A stretch of 64,000 nt of DNA from Halieaceae bacterium UBA5044. GTDB taxonomy: Bacteria; Pseudomonadota; Gammaproteobacteria; Pseudomonadales; Halieaceae. The stretch is from assembly GCA_002416125.1 (NCBI GenBank), contig DIBU01000015.1, positions 1 to 64,000 on the forward strand, in the 5' to 3' direction. A program made the position numbers and the translations under genes. Position 1 is the first letter of the stretch. Each line of letters opens with the position of its first letter. Below the pieces are notes generated by a model, which saw only the letters and a list, made by a program, of their open reading frames with translations, was not told where the DNA came from and ran no database searches. This document shows positions 8,335-16,844 of this stretch, one piece after another.

Positions 8335-9720
8335 TCACGCCGCGTCCGGCGCGCCGCGTTGCAGCTCACGCTGTATCGCGCGCGCCACCAGCCACAACCG
8401 GTCCTGGCCCCATAACGCGAGCAATGGAGCGCCCTGCGCGTCAAGCAACCGGAAGCTCGGCACACCCCACAGTCCGGCCGCGTACATGGCCAGGCGGTTT
8501 TCCTCCAGCAGGGGCTCCCATCCCGGCTGCCCCAGGTGGGCGCTTGCGGCCTGCCAGTCGAGACCGGCTCCTTCCACCACCTTGCGCAGACCGCGGTCAT
8601 GGCAGGTGTTGGTGCCCAGGGCAAAGGCGTGACGCAGGAAGCTCGACAGCAAGGCGTTGCCCTTGCCCTGCTCTAGCGCCCAGGGATACAGCGAATAGCA
8701 GCGCCTGGCGGGCTCTCCAATCGGATCATGGAAAATGCCGTAGGCCACGCCGGCTGCCCGGGCTTCGCGGGCGGCATCCATAAAAATATAGAAGCCTTTC
8801 TCGCGTGTAGCGGGCACCCCGCGCATGACCATGGGCAGTACCGGTCGCACCTGCAGGGTGACACCTGCGTCGCGGGCCAGCTGCACGGCCCGGTCAAACA
8901 CGATCGCCGTATAGGGGCTGCGCAGGGATACGTACATCTCCAGGGTCAGTGTGCCGCTGTCGCGCAGTTCGCCCACATCGACCTCCGGCCGTGGCACCAG
9001 CATCGGCTCACCTGGCTGCCGATCCGCACCGAGGCCCGCGAGGCGTTTTTCCAGGTGATACAGGCGATCCACACTCCAGTACCACTCGCCACCGTAATAC
9101 AGCATGGCGCCGGAATAGTGCTGCAAATTCGCACGCCGCTGGTTGCCGGCATCGAGTACGGCACGCAGCTGCTGCGCCGACGCCTGTCCGTGCTGTGCGG
9201 CGAGCAACGCGAGGGTCTCCGCATCGCGCGCCCACAGCGCACTGCCCACGGCAGACGCGAGTGTGGCGAAATCCGCCGATGACTGGGCCGCAAGAATCAA
9301 TGACGCCTGCTCTACCAACGCGGCAGCCGGCGGTTCCGGGTGGTGAGGAAAGGCAAGACCATACTCCGGCGCAACGTGACAGGCATCGTTGCGCGACAGC
9401 TGCAGCAGCAACTCGGGCTCGGCCACGTTACGGCCCTGCGGCCCCTCTACCAGATGACAGTGCAGTTCGATGGCATAGCGCGCAACCAGTCGCGGCAGCA
9501 CCTGGGCCATAAGGTGGCTGTAGCCGTCATCAACCTGATGGAAATACTCGACCCGGTGGGGTGCCCCTTGCCTGGCACGGCGTTTTTCCGCTTTGGCACG
9601 GCGCCTGTCGACGGTGCCGGGGCTGAACAGATGGGTCATCAACGTGGAGGTGATCCATCGCGCCACAGGGCTCGGATCCATAGTGGCAGCGCCACCCTGT
9701 TCCTTGAATTGCTCGGCCAT
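8335..9720 (-). CDS. two-domain DsbA-family / 2-hydroxychromene-2-carboxylate isomerase-like protein
   Basis: The 461-residue protein appears to contain two thioredoxin-like DsbA/HCCA-isomerase units. The first covers about residues 52-200 (EYFHQVDDGYSHLMAQVLP) and the second about 250-455. The second starts LEMYVSLRSPYTAIVFDRA, where the SLRSPYT serine corresponds to the isomerase catalytic position, and ends with a WGVPSF cis-proline loop. No CxxC is present, so a disulfide oxidase role is unlikely. No signal peptide is evident, implying a cytoplasmic location. It is 20 bp downstream of the TetR gene and likely co-transcribed with it. A glutathione-linked isomerase or related role in aromatic or steroid breakdown is plausible but not shown. 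Confidence 0.75.
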   Translation of the reverse strand: MAEQFKEQGGAATMDPSPVARWITSTLMTHLFSPGTVDRRRAKAEKRRARQGAPHRVEYFHQVDDGYSHLMAQVLPRLVARYAIELHCHLVEGPQGRNVAEPELLLQLSRNDACHVAPEYGLAFPHHPEPPAAALVEQASLILAAQSSADFATLASAVGSALWARDAETLALLAAQHGQASAQQLRAVLDAGNQRRANLQHYSGAMLYYGGEWYWSVDRLYHLEKRLAGLGADRQPGEPMLVPRPEVDVGELRDSGTLTLEMYVSLRSPYTAIVFDRAVQLARDAGVTLQVRPVLPMVMRGVPATREKGFYIFMDAAREARAAGVAYGIFHDPIGEPARRCYSLYPWALEQGKGNALLSSFLRHAFALGTNTCHDRGLRKVVEGAGLDWQAASAHLGQPGWEPLLEENRLAMYAAGLWGVPSFRLLDAQGAPLLALWGQDRLWLVARAIQRELQRGAPDAA

Positions 9721-9740
9721 GGGCTACCCTCTGTGGCGAT

Positions 9741-10331
9741 CTACCGGTCGGGGATCAGGCCCCGGAGAAGCTTCGTAACGATGGCGGTGCTGTTCTCCTT
9801 GCTGAGCCCCTGATGCTCACGCAGGCGATGCCACATTTCAAACGAGGCGATCGCGTCGACCGCCTCACGCTCATCGGCTGGCAGCGCATGCAGCTCAGGG
9901 AGCCAGTCATTGAGGTTGTGTCGCAATCCACGCAGGGCGCGCGCATAGTTCCTGCGCAGGAACTCATAGCGCCAGCGCTGCGCTGCCGTGGACAACATCA
10001 CGTTGCAGATCTGCTCATAGGCATTCGCGTAGCACTCCACCGCATGCACCAGGCGTTCATCCAGCGTGCCCGCGCGGTCGCCGCCGGTGAAGAGATTTTT
10101 CCAGGTGTCACCGAGTTGCCCATTGACCGCCTCGGCCAGCGCGCCCATGTCCTCGAAGTGTCGGAAGAACGAGCGAATGCCGACACCCGCGCGCTGGGCC
10201 ACCTGCTGCGCCGTGGGCACCAGCACACCCTCCTCCATGAGAGCGACCGCGGCCTCGATAATGGCGTTGCGACTGCGCTCACTGCGCAGACGACGCCCGT
10301 CAGGTGCTGCTGTCTGCTCTGCTTTACCCAT
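9741..10331 (-). CDS. TetR/AcrR-family transcriptional regulator
   Basis: The 196-residue protein has a classical N-terminal TetR helix-turn-helix (about residues 18-65, including NAIIEAAVALMEEGV and TAQQVAQRAGVGIRSFFRHF) and a divergent all-helical ligand domain. The start was placed at MGKAEQTAAPDG because GGGAGGATC immediately precedes this ATG; the frame remains open 21 codons upstream into the probable operator. It probably autoregulates and may also control the sulfatase/MBL region, since a nearly identical half-site occurs there. It lies directly upstream of the DsbA-like gene. Confidence 0.88.
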   Translation of the reverse strand: MGKAEQTAAPDGRRLRSERSRNAIIEAAVALMEEGVLVPTAQQVAQRAGVGIRSFFRHFEDMGALAEAVNGQLGDTWKNLFTGGDRAGTLDERLVHAVECYANAYEQICNVMLSTAAQRWRYEFLRRNYARALRGLRHNLNDWLPELHALPADEREAVDAIASFEMWHRLREHQGLSKENSTAIVTKLLRGLIPDR

Positions 10332-10358
10332 GATCCTCCCTGGCAGACTTGCCGGCGG

Positions 10359-10404
10359 GCATATAATGACACTTGATATGCAATATTTTGCCACGATTTG
10401 TGGC
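10359..10404. promoter_or_regulatory. operator-like dyads in the TetR promoter
   Basis: Two dyads lie upstream of the TetR start: GCATAT-N11-ATATGC (10359-10364 and 10376-10381) and GCCAC-N5-GTGGC (10390-10394 and 10400-10404). The first contains ATAATGACA at 10363-10371, shared with the 7185-7205 site, followed by ATG at the same spacing. Autoregulation is the simplest reading. Confidence 0.4.
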
Positions 10405-10471
10405 CATTGCCTATTTGCTGCGGAAATGCCGACGCCGCATGATCAGCGAGCAAGCATCCGGACCGCAGTGC

Positions 10472-10810
10472 TTACCGCCGGGAACTGCCGGGACGCAGGC
10501 AAACGGCGGCCCCCCAACAGCGCAAGATAGCAGGGCGCCAGGCAAGCACCATGGCCACCGCCAGCGCCGCCGGCACCAGCAGCATGACCCAGACCAGCAC
10601 CGCCATGGTCGGCGCATCCGCGCGCAGACAGGCGGCCAGTGCAGCCGCCAGTGCCAACCACCCGAGACAGCGCAACACAGGCGCCGGGTGTCCGCGCGCG
10701 GCCCTGGCGGACATCACCTGAGCCCAGTGCACCGGCTTCGCCAGCGCCAGCCACACTGCGCCGCTGAAGCTGCCCAGGGCAGCGATCCACCACCAGGCCA
10801 CATCAGCCAC
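10472..10810 (-). CDS. DUF3325-family membrane protein of an iron-uptake operon
   Basis: The 112-residue protein has three hydrophobic helices (about 6-25, 47-62 and 68-90), matching the small DUF3325 family that follows PepSY-helix proteins in TonB/siderophore gene sets. Its start overlaps the end of the PepSY gene by 8 bp, so it is the last gene of a three-gene operon. A second frame of similar length overlaps it (10443-10793) but is rich in Arg and Gly and looks like a shadow. Function is unknown; a role in reductive iron release or siderophore handling at the inner membrane is inferred from the conserved neighbourhood. Confidence 0.75.
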   Translation of the reverse strand: MADVAWWWIAALGSFSGAVWLALAKPVHWAQVMSARAARGHPAPVLRCLGWLALAAALAACLRADAPTMAVLVWVMLLVPAALAVAMVLAWRPAILRCWGAAVCLRPGSSRR

Positions 10811-12485
10811 GTGACATTTCCACAGGCTCTACAGCGGTGCTGGTGGCCTCTGCACCCCGCCCGTACAGCCTGACTGCCGCCGTGAACGCGATGACTGCCA
10901 CCGCCAAAAGACTGGCATCCACGCCGGCGACCGGCCAGTAGCCCGTTGTGACCGTATGCCACAGGTGATCCCCGGTGGTCACCCAGTTAAGCGTCACCGC
11001 CAGCACCGCGAGCGCGGCAATGCCGATACACTGCTCCCGCCAGGCCGGTGACACGGCACCCCGAAGCAGCGCAGCACTGCGTACATAGGCGTGCAGCAGA
11101 GCGCACAGCCAGGTGCACCAGAACGCCCGCTCCTCCCATGCAGCGCGCGCGGGAAGCTCTGCCGGCAAGAGCCGATTGGCCACCAGCATGCCCAGCACCG
11201 CCAGCACCATCCCCGTGACCGCGGTCACCGCGAGGGCGTCCACCCAGCGCAGTGACCGGGGTGCCTGATGGACCCACTGGCGCTTGCGCTTTTCCGTGAA
11301 GAAGATGAATCCCGTTGCGATGCACACGCAGCCGACCAGACCACCAAGGACATAGAGCCAGCGCAGCAGCCAGTGACGGAAGTGCTGCAGATGCAGGCCG
11401 GTGAGAAATTCACTCACCGCATGCACCGCAGACGGGGCGGGATCCTCGTACAGGATCTCACCGGTGCTCGCGCTGAAGTGTATCCCCTCACCCACCAGCG
11501 CCACCCGGTCGCTGCCCGCCCGAAAAACGCTGACGTAGCCGTTGCGATCACCCACATGCTCGATGGTCAGGAAACCCACCTCCCCCGGTATGCCCCGCTG
11601 CGCCCAGCGCGCCTGCGCCTGCGCCACCATCGCATCTACCGAAGCGAGCGGCGCGGGCACGCCCGCGGGCTCATGGGGCAAGCCCGTGCGCGCCGCCTCC
11701 AGCACATCGTGTTGCCTGTCCAGGGGCCGCAGCAGCGAGTCATGCACGGGCAGGTAGATGGCGGCAAAGATCAGCAGCCCGGTGAGGGCGAAGAAAAAAT
11801 GAAAAGGCAGCGCGACCACACCGGTCAGGTTGTGCAGGTCCAGGGTACTGCGCTGGCTGCGCTTGTGCGGCCGGAAAGTGAACAACTCGCGCAACAGGCG
11901 GCGGTGAATCACCAGTCCGGTTACCAGCGCGGCCAGCATGGACATGGCTGCCAGCCCAACCACCCAATAGCCGATGATCGCCGGCGAGGTATGCAGGCTG
12001 TAATGCATGGGGTAGAAGAAATCGGTGCCCATCTGCAGCCGATTGTCGGGCAGGAACGTCCCGCTGCGCGGGTCGACCTGGGCTCGCCCATGCACATGCA
12101 GGTGATCGTCTGCCGGGTTCAGGGGTGCATTGGGCACGCCGAACTCCGCGCCCACCAGCAGTACCGGGTCGCGATGTGTGGTGTAGGCGAACAGCGACAC
12201 CAGCGGCAGGCTGGCCGCATCCGGCAGCTCACCCGCCACGCGGCGCGCGACGCGCTCAAGGTCAGCAGGATCCGGGCGCAGGCGCTGGTACACCGGTGCC
12301 AACACCCGATCGAAGGACGGCATGGGCTGCACCGCGAAACGGGTTTCCGGAACCGCCCAGCGATCGATCTCGCGGTCGAACACCGACAGGGTGCCAAAGA
12401 AAAACACCACCATCAGCACGTAGCCCAGTACCAGACCGAAACCCGTATGCACCCAGGCCATGGCCTGGCGAACCGTCTCAAACAT
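10803..12485 (-). CDS. PepSY-associated transmembrane protein (iron-uptake type)
   Basis: The 560-residue inner-membrane protein is of the PepSY_TM type. Its first helix (about 10-32, HTGFGLVLGYVLMVVFFFG) is followed by a long periplasmic region, then more helices around 190-215, 240-265 and 385-410 and a C-terminal bundle to 545. Conserved histidines near the helices (HTGFG, LHNLTG, HLQHFRHWLLRW) could ligate heme as in related flavin/heme reductases. It is central in an operon with DUF3649 upstream (3-bp gap) and DUF3325 downstream (8-bp overlap), behind a Fur box. In well-known gammaproteobacteria this trio accompanies siderophore receptors and is thought to assist iron release. Here no receptor is directly adjacent. 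Confidence 0.88.
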   Translation of the reverse strand: MFETVRQAMAWVHTGFGLVLGYVLMVVFFFGTLSVFDREIDRWAVPETRFAVQPMPSFDRVLAPVYQRLRPDPADLERVARRVAGELPDAASLPLVSLFAYTTHRDPVLLVGAEFGVPNAPLNPADDHLHVHGRAQVDPRSGTFLPDNRLQMGTDFFYPMHYSLHTSPAIIGYWVVGLAAMSMLAALVTGLVIHRRLLRELFTFRPHKRSQRSTLDLHNLTGVVALPFHFFFALTGLLIFAAIYLPVHDSLLRPLDRQHDVLEAARTGLPHEPAGVPAPLASVDAMVAQAQARWAQRGIPGEVGFLTIEHVGDRNGYVSVFRAGSDRVALVGEGIHFSASTGEILYEDPAPSAVHAVSEFLTGLHLQHFRHWLLRWLYVLGGLVGCVCIATGFIFFTEKRKRQWVHQAPRSLRWVDALAVTAVTGMVLAVLGMLVANRLLPAELPARAAWEERAFWCTWLCALLHAYVRSAALLRGAVSPAWREQCIGIAALAVLAVTLNWVTTGDHLWHTVTTGYWPVAGVDASLLAVAVIAFTAAVRLYGRGAEATSTAVEPVEMSRG

Positions 12486-12488
12486 GCC

Positions 12489-12821
12489 TCAACCCCCGGC
12501 CAGAAGCCTGAGCTGCCAATGGGCCGCGAGTGCCGTGAACGCTGCGCCCACACCGAACAGGCACAACCAAAGCCGCAGCAGGCTGCGCGCAATGTAGGCC
12601 CAGAGGAAGAGCGCGAGAAAGCCGGGGAAGGCCACCAGCATCGCCACCATCCAGGCCTCATCCCAGGCTATGCCGCCCGCCACCTGCGCCACGATCAGCA
12701 GGCTGCTGACGCCCCAGACAAACGTGTAGCTGCCGAACAGGCTGACGAAAACCCGCGCTGCCAGCGCCCTGAGCCGCAACGGCGCAGCAGCCGACCGATA
12801 GTGCAACGGACGTTCCGACAT
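12489..12821 (-). CDS. DUF3649-family membrane protein
   Basis: The 110-residue protein has three helices (about 22-45, 55-75 and 80-108) and matches the small DUF3649 family found at the head of PepSY/DUF3325 iron-uptake operons. Its ATG at 12821 is preceded by AGGA and by a Fur-box-like AT-rich element about 25-40 bp upstream, so it is probably the first gene of an iron-repressed operon. Specific function is unknown. Confidence 0.78.
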   Translation of the reverse strand: MSERPLHYRSAAAPLRLRALAARVFVSLFGSYTFVWGVSSLLIVAQVAGGIAWDEAWMVAMLVAFPGFLALFLWAYIARSLLRLWLCLFGVGAAFTALAAHWQLRLLAGG

Positions 12822-12844
12822 TATGGATCCTGATCGCTGAATAT

Positions 12845-12863
12845 TTGAATGATAATTATTCTT
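12845..12863 (-). promoter_or_regulatory. Fur box
   Basis: TTGAATGATAATTATTCTT matches the 19-bp Fur consensus at 13 of 19 positions, including the uninterrupted core AATGATAAT. It lies in the AT-rich intergenic region upstream of the DUF3649-PepSY-DUF3325 operon. Iron repression of that operon is the expected effect; the divergent FAD-oxidase gene could also be affected. Confidence 0.75.
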
Positions 12864-13011
12864 ATTTGATAAAAGATGTCAAGCGCTGCGCGGACACCCG
12901 GAGAGCACAGGCGCGCGGCCTGCTTTCTTGATCCGGGGCAAGCCAGACGCAGTACGGATATGTAATCATGCTTTCCTGTCTGACGGCATGGCGATACGGA
13001 GGAGCGGAGGC

Positions 13012-14394
13012 ATGAGCATCATCGATGAGATAGGCGCGGTGGTCGGGCCCAAGGGATTACTGCTGGGCGCCGATGTCCGTGCCAGGCCAAATCACAGCTG
13101 GGGCCAGGGCAGCTGCGAGGCGCAAGCCATCGTGCGCCCTGCCAGCACGGCTGAGGTGTCGGAGGTCATGCGCATCTGTCACGCCCAGAACCAGAGCGTG
13201 GTGCCCTGGGGCGGCCTCAGCGGCCTGGTGGACGGCATCACCTGCTCGGCGAGTGACATCGTCTTGTCCCTGGAGCGCATGCAGGCTATCGAGCACCTCG
13301 ACGACGGCGCCGGGGTGATGACGGTACAGGCCGGCGCCATTGTGCAGACGGTACAGGAGGCGGCAGCGCAAGCGGGCTGGCTGTTCGCCGTGGACTTCGG
13401 CGCACGCGGCAGTGCGCGCATCGGCGGGATGATTGCCACCAATGCCGGGGGCAACAGCGTGGTGCGTTACGGCATGGCCAGGGAGCAGGTACTGGGGCTG
13501 GAGGCCGTACTGGCCGATGGCACGGTCATCAGTTCAATGAACGAGATGCTGAAGAACAATGCGGGCTACGATGTGAAGCATCTGTTCATTGGCTCCGAGG
13601 GCACCCTGGGCATTGTCACCCGGGCCGTGTTGCGCCTGCGCCCTGCGCCGCGGGCAACCCAAACCGCCTTTGTCGCGGTGGACGAGTTCCCCTCCCTGCT
13701 GCAGCTCCTGCGGCGGCTGGGCACCGAACTGGAGGGCAAGCTCAGCGCGTTCGAGGTCATGTGGAACAGCCACTACCACCTGCTGGTGGAAGAGACGCAG
13801 CGGCACCCGGCATTCCTGCCGACACACCACCCGTACTACGTACTGATCGAGGCGCAGGGTGCCAATGGAGATCACCTGGAGGCACAATTCACGGATGCGA
13901 TGGCTGCCCTGCTGGAGGACGGCCACGTCGTGGACGCCGTCATCGCACAGAGCGGCCAGCAGGCGGACCAGCTCTGGGCGATGCGTGATGACGTGGAGGG
14001 GCTTGTGCACCGCATCAACCCGATTGCCGTCTTTGATATCAGCCTGCCGATACGGCACATGGACAACTATATCGACGACCTCACTGCCGCACTGGCAGCG
14101 CAGTGCCCGGAGGCGCGGCTGGTCTGCTTCGGCCACATGGGCGACGGCAACCTGCACCTGGGGGTTGGTCCCGCCAACGACCGGCATCGCATCGAGCGCA
14201 TTGTGTATGAACATCTGGTGCCGCTGCAGGGCTCGGTCTCAGCGGAACACGGGATCGGGCTGGAGAAGCGCGAGTTTCTCTCCTGCAGCCGCTCGCCGGC
14301 AGAAATCGCCCTGATGCGCACCCTGAAACAGGCACTGGACCCGAAGAACCTGCTCAATCCCGGCAAGGTGCTGGCGCCCGAGCCCGCACCATAG
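13012..14394 (+). CDS. FAD-linked oxidase, GlcD/D-lactate dehydrogenase-like
   Basis: The 460-residue protein has a PCMH-type FAD-binding domain (about 35-215) with VVPWGGLSGLVDG and the later IGGMIATNAGGNSVVRYGM and GSEGTLGIVT motifs. It also has an FAD-oxidase C-terminal domain containing CFGHMGDGNLHL and SAEHGIGLEKREF, the conserved blocks of GlcD/DLD enzymes that oxidise 2-hydroxy acids. The start was moved to the ATG at 13012, which is preceded by a strong GGAGGAGCGGAGG; the frame is open 28 codons further upstream. It probably uses a 2-hydroxyacid such as D-lactate, glycolate or D-2-hydroxyglutarate and passes electrons to quinone or a flavoprotein. The exact substrate cannot be read from sequence. 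Confidence 0.9.
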   Translation: MSIIDEIGAVVGPKGLLLGADVRARPNHSWGQGSCEAQAIVRPASTAEVSEVMRICHAQNQSVVPWGGLSGLVDGITCSASDIVLSLERMQAIEHLDDGAGVMTVQAGAIVQTVQEAAAQAGWLFAVDFGARGSARIGGMIATNAGGNSVVRYGMAREQVLGLEAVLADGTVISSMNEMLKNNAGYDVKHLFIGSEGTLGIVTRAVLRLRPAPRATQTAFVAVDEFPSLLQLLRRLGTELEGKLSAFEVMWNSHYHLLVEETQRHPAFLPTHHPYYVLIEAQGANGDHLEAQFTDAMAALLEDGHVVDAVIAQSGQQADQLWAMRDDVEGLVHRINPIAVFDISLPIRHMDNYIDDLTAALAAQCPEARLVCFGHMGDGNLHLGVGPANDRHRIERIVYEHLVPLQGSVSAEHGIGLEKREFLSCSRSPAEIALMRTLKQALDPKNLLNPGKVLAPEPAP

Positions 14395-14477
14395 CGCCTG
14401 TTCGAGGGATTCCCGGCTTGCCCTGGAGACCGGAATCGCGCAAGACTGAATACTGACCCTGACAGAAAGACACGACG

Positions 14478-14861
14478 ATGAAGTTCTATTCACGCAAGTG
14501 GATCAAGCCGGAAAACCTCAACCCCCACGGCAGCCTGTTTGGTGGGCAACTGTTGAGCTGGATCGATGAAGAGGCGGTGATTTACGCCATGAGCCAGTTG
14601 GGTGGAAATCGGCACCTGGTGACCAAGTTCATGTCCGAAATCAATTTCGTCAGCTCCGCGCACCAGGGCGACATTGTCGAGATGGGGGTGGAAGTGACCG
14701 CCTGCGGACGCACCTCGGTGACGCTGCGGGCAGAGGTCCGCAACAAGCTCACCAAGCAGACCATCATCTCTATCGATCGCATTGTATTCGTCAATCTGGA
14801 TGCCCAGGGCGCGCCACTGCCGCACGGTTACGCGTGGCCCGGACAGGACCCCAGCGAGTAA
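14478..14861 (+). CDS. acyl-CoA thioesterase, YciA/hotdog family
   Basis: A 127-residue single hotdog domain. The signature NPHGSLFGGQLLSWIDEEA at residues 14-32 contains the catalytic aspartate region of the YciA/acyl-CoA hydrolase group, followed by the long helix and five-stranded sheet (IVEMGVEVTACGRTSVTLRAEV). It would hydrolyse acyl-CoA thioesters in the cytoplasm. It follows the FAD oxidase in the same orientation with an 83-bp gap, so co-transcription is possible. Size is normal for the family. Confidence 0.9.
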   Translation: MKFYSRKWIKPENLNPHGSLFGGQLLSWIDEEAVIYAMSQLGGNRHLVTKFMSEINFVSSAHQGDIVEMGVEVTACGRTSVTLRAEVRNKLTKQTIISIDRIVFVNLDAQGAPLPHGYAWPGQDPSE

Positions 14862-14863
14862 CG

Positions 14864-14886
14864 CAGCCGCCGCAGCGCGGCTGTTT
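14864..14886 (+). terminator. possible intrinsic terminator after the thioesterase
   Basis: CAGCCGC (14864-14870) and GCGGCTG (14877-14883) form a 7-bp GC-rich stem with a 6-base loop, followed by TTT. The T-run is short, so activity is uncertain. It sits between convergent genes. Confidence 0.4.
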
Positions 14887-15613
14887 AACCGGTGACCGAC
14901 GGACCGGTGGGCGCCCGGGTATCGCTGACGATGCGCCCATCCACCAGATCAATGGTTCTGTCGCAGGCCGCGGACAGGCGCGGATCGTGGGTCACCAACA
15001 GCACCGCACAGCCCACCTCGCGACCAAAGCGCCGCATCAGCTCGAACACATCCGCCGCGGTACGGGTATCCAGGTTGCCCGTCGGCTCATCCGCAAGCAG
15101 CAGCGAGGGCTGGGTGACCAGCGCGCGGGCAATGGCAACCCGCTGCTGCTGGCCTCCGGACAACTGGTTGGGTCGGGTCTGCGCATACTTCTCCAGCCCC
15201 ATTGCCGCAAGCAGGCTCCGGGCGCGGTCAATCGCCGCGGGGCCCGGACGGCCGTGACGCAGCATCAACGGCATCAACACGTTGTCCAGTGCGCCAAAGG
15301 CCTGAACCAGATGATGGAACTGGAAGACAAAGCCGATGGACTCACCGCGTAGCCGTGTGCGGCCGGCATCGTCCATGGTGCTGGTGGGCTCGCCCAGCAG
15401 GTACAGCTCGCCGGCAGTGGGCTGGTCCAGCAAGCCGATCAGGTTCAGCAGCGTGCTTTTGCCGGAACCCGAGGGGCCGATCAAGGCGGCGAAATCATCG
15501 CGCTCGATGACCAGGTCCAGGCCGTGCAACACCTCCGTCTCGTTGGGCAGGCCGACATTGTAGGATTTGCGCAACCCCGCCAGGCGCAATACCGCCGGCT
15601 GTGCTTCAGACAT
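14885..15613 (-). CDS. ABC transporter ATP-binding protein, LolD/MacB-type
   Basis: The 242-residue ATPase has Walker A GPSGSGKSTLLN, a Q-loop in FVFQFHHL, the ABC signature LSGGQQQR, and Walker B LLLADEPTGNLD followed by THD. LolD, FtsE and MacB-ATPase sequences share the ADEPTGNLD string. The ATG at 15613 was chosen because it overlaps the permease stop by 8 bp (ATGTCTGA); the frame is open further but lies inside the permease gene. It is the third gene of an adaptor-permease-ATPase operon and would power the MacB/LolC-like permease, for export of a peptide, lipid or lipoprotein. Confidence 0.92.
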   Translation of the reverse strand: MSEAQPAVLRLAGLRKSYNVGLPNETEVLHGLDLVIERDDFAALIGPSGSGKSTLLNLIGLLDQPTAGELYLLGEPTSTMDDAGRTRLRGESIGFVFQFHHLVQAFGALDNVLMPLMLRHGRPGPAAIDRARSLLAAMGLEKYAQTRPNQLSGGQQQRVAIARALVTQPSLLLADEPTGNLDTRTAADVFELMRRFGREVGCAVLLVTHDPRLSAACDRTIDLVDGRIVSDTRAPTGPSVTG

Positions 15614-16844
15614 AGCGAATGGCCACCACCGGATCCAGCATCGCCGCCCGCCGTGAGGGCACCGCTGCGGCGAGCACGCCAACCACCGTGGCCAGCACAA
15701 GGGCGAACACAACCAGACCGCCGGCGACAGGAATAAAAAACAGGCCCGGACCAAAGGTATTGAATACCCAGACGAGAACGTAGGCACCGGCAATCCCCAT
15801 CAGGGCACCGAGCAAGCCGTACAGGGCGCCCTGAATCAGAAAAACCTGCAGCACCTGCTGGCGCCCCGCGCCCATGGCGCGCAGGATGCCGATCTCCCGC
15901 GTGCGCTGCACGACGCTCACCGACAGGACACTGGCGATGCCAAAGGCCACCGACAGCGATACGAACACGATAATCATGTTGGTGGAGAGGCTTTGCGCGC
16001 TCAGCGCATTCATCAGCTGGGCATTCTTTTCCATCCAGCTCTCGGCCTCCAGCCCGGTCAGCCGGGCAATGCGCCGGGCAATCGTGTCGGCGGCGAAAAT
16101 GTCCTCCACCACCAGGTCGAGCTGGGTTACGCCGCCGGGCAGACCGAGCAGTGCCTGGGCCTGTTTCAGGCCAAGATAGACGTTGCGCGCATCCAGCTCC
16201 CGCACACCGAGCTCAAAGACGGCCACGACGTTCACCACCGCCGGATTGTCGCGGCCGGTGTCCAGGCGCAACTTGTCACCCACCGACAGACCGAGCGTGG
16301 CGGCCAGCTCACTGCCGATCATGGCTTCACCCGGTTCCAGCCGCACACTGCCGCCGGTGATGTAGTCAGCCAACGGGATAATCTGCTGGTAGCGCTGCAG
16401 GTCGATCCCGGTCAGCGCAACGGATTCCAGCGCGGCGCCGCGACCCGCGAAAGCCGGCCCGGCGATCACCGGCGACACGGCCCCCACGGAAGACAGCGTG
16501 TCCAGGGTTGCGACCACCTGCTGCCAATTGTTGATGGAGCGGCGCCGCTGGGCGCGCCTGTCTTCCCACACCAGCTGCAGGGTGTCCTCTGCGAACGCCG
16601 GCCGCTGGTTCACCTCATCCGGGGCCAGCACGCGGATATGCGCCTGGGTACCGAGGGTGCGCTGCACGATGTTCGACTGCAAACCCTGGATCAGGGCGCT
16701 GACAAACACCACCACCGCCACCCCTACCGCCACACCCACCATGATGGTGACTGTCTGCCCGCGGCCATCGCGCAGAAACTGCAGCGCCAATACCCAGGCC
16801 GTCCACAGCCGCGCACCCGCAGTGCTGACGGGCGACTCAGTCAA
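15606..16844 (-). CDS. ABC transporter permease, FtsX/MacB/LolC family
   Basis: About 412 residues. Helix 1 is near 15-37 (QTVTIMVGVAVGVAVVVFVSA), followed by a roughly 200-residue periplasmic MacB_PCD domain and three C-terminal helices in the FtsX domain (NMIIVFVSLSVAFGIASVLSV and two more to the end). The TTG at 16844 was chosen because it overlaps the adaptor stop by 8 bp, mirroring the 8-bp overlap with the ATPase; no better start is visible, and the frame upstream is inside the adaptor gene. With the adaptor it forms a MacAB-like or lipoprotein-exporting complex using mechanotransmission. Substrate unknown. Confidence 0.85.
   Translation of the reverse strand: MTESPVSTAGARLWTAWVLALQFLRDGRGQTVTIMVGVAVGVAVVVFVSALIQGLQSNIVQRTLGTQAHIRVLAPDEVNQRPAFAEDTLQLVWEDRRAQRRRSINNWQQVVATLDTLSSVGAVSPVIAGPAFAGRGAALESVALTGIDLQRYQQIIPLADYITGGSVRLEPGEAMIGSELAATLGLSVGDKLRLDTGRDNPAVVNVVAVFELGVRELDARNVYLGLKQAQALLGLPGGVTQLDLVVEDIFAADTIARRIARLTGLEAESWMEKNAQLMNALSAQSLSTNMIIVFVSLSVAFGIASVLSVSVVQRTREIGILRAMGAGRQQVLQVFLIQGALYGLLGALMGIAGAYVLVWVFNTFGPGLFFIPVAGGLVVFALVLATVVGVLAAAVPSRRAAMLDPVVAIRYV

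Noticed and set aside
11268..12833. 521-residue plus-strand frame
   Set aside because: It is antisense to the well-supported PepSY gene and consists of low-complexity Gln/Arg/His sequence.
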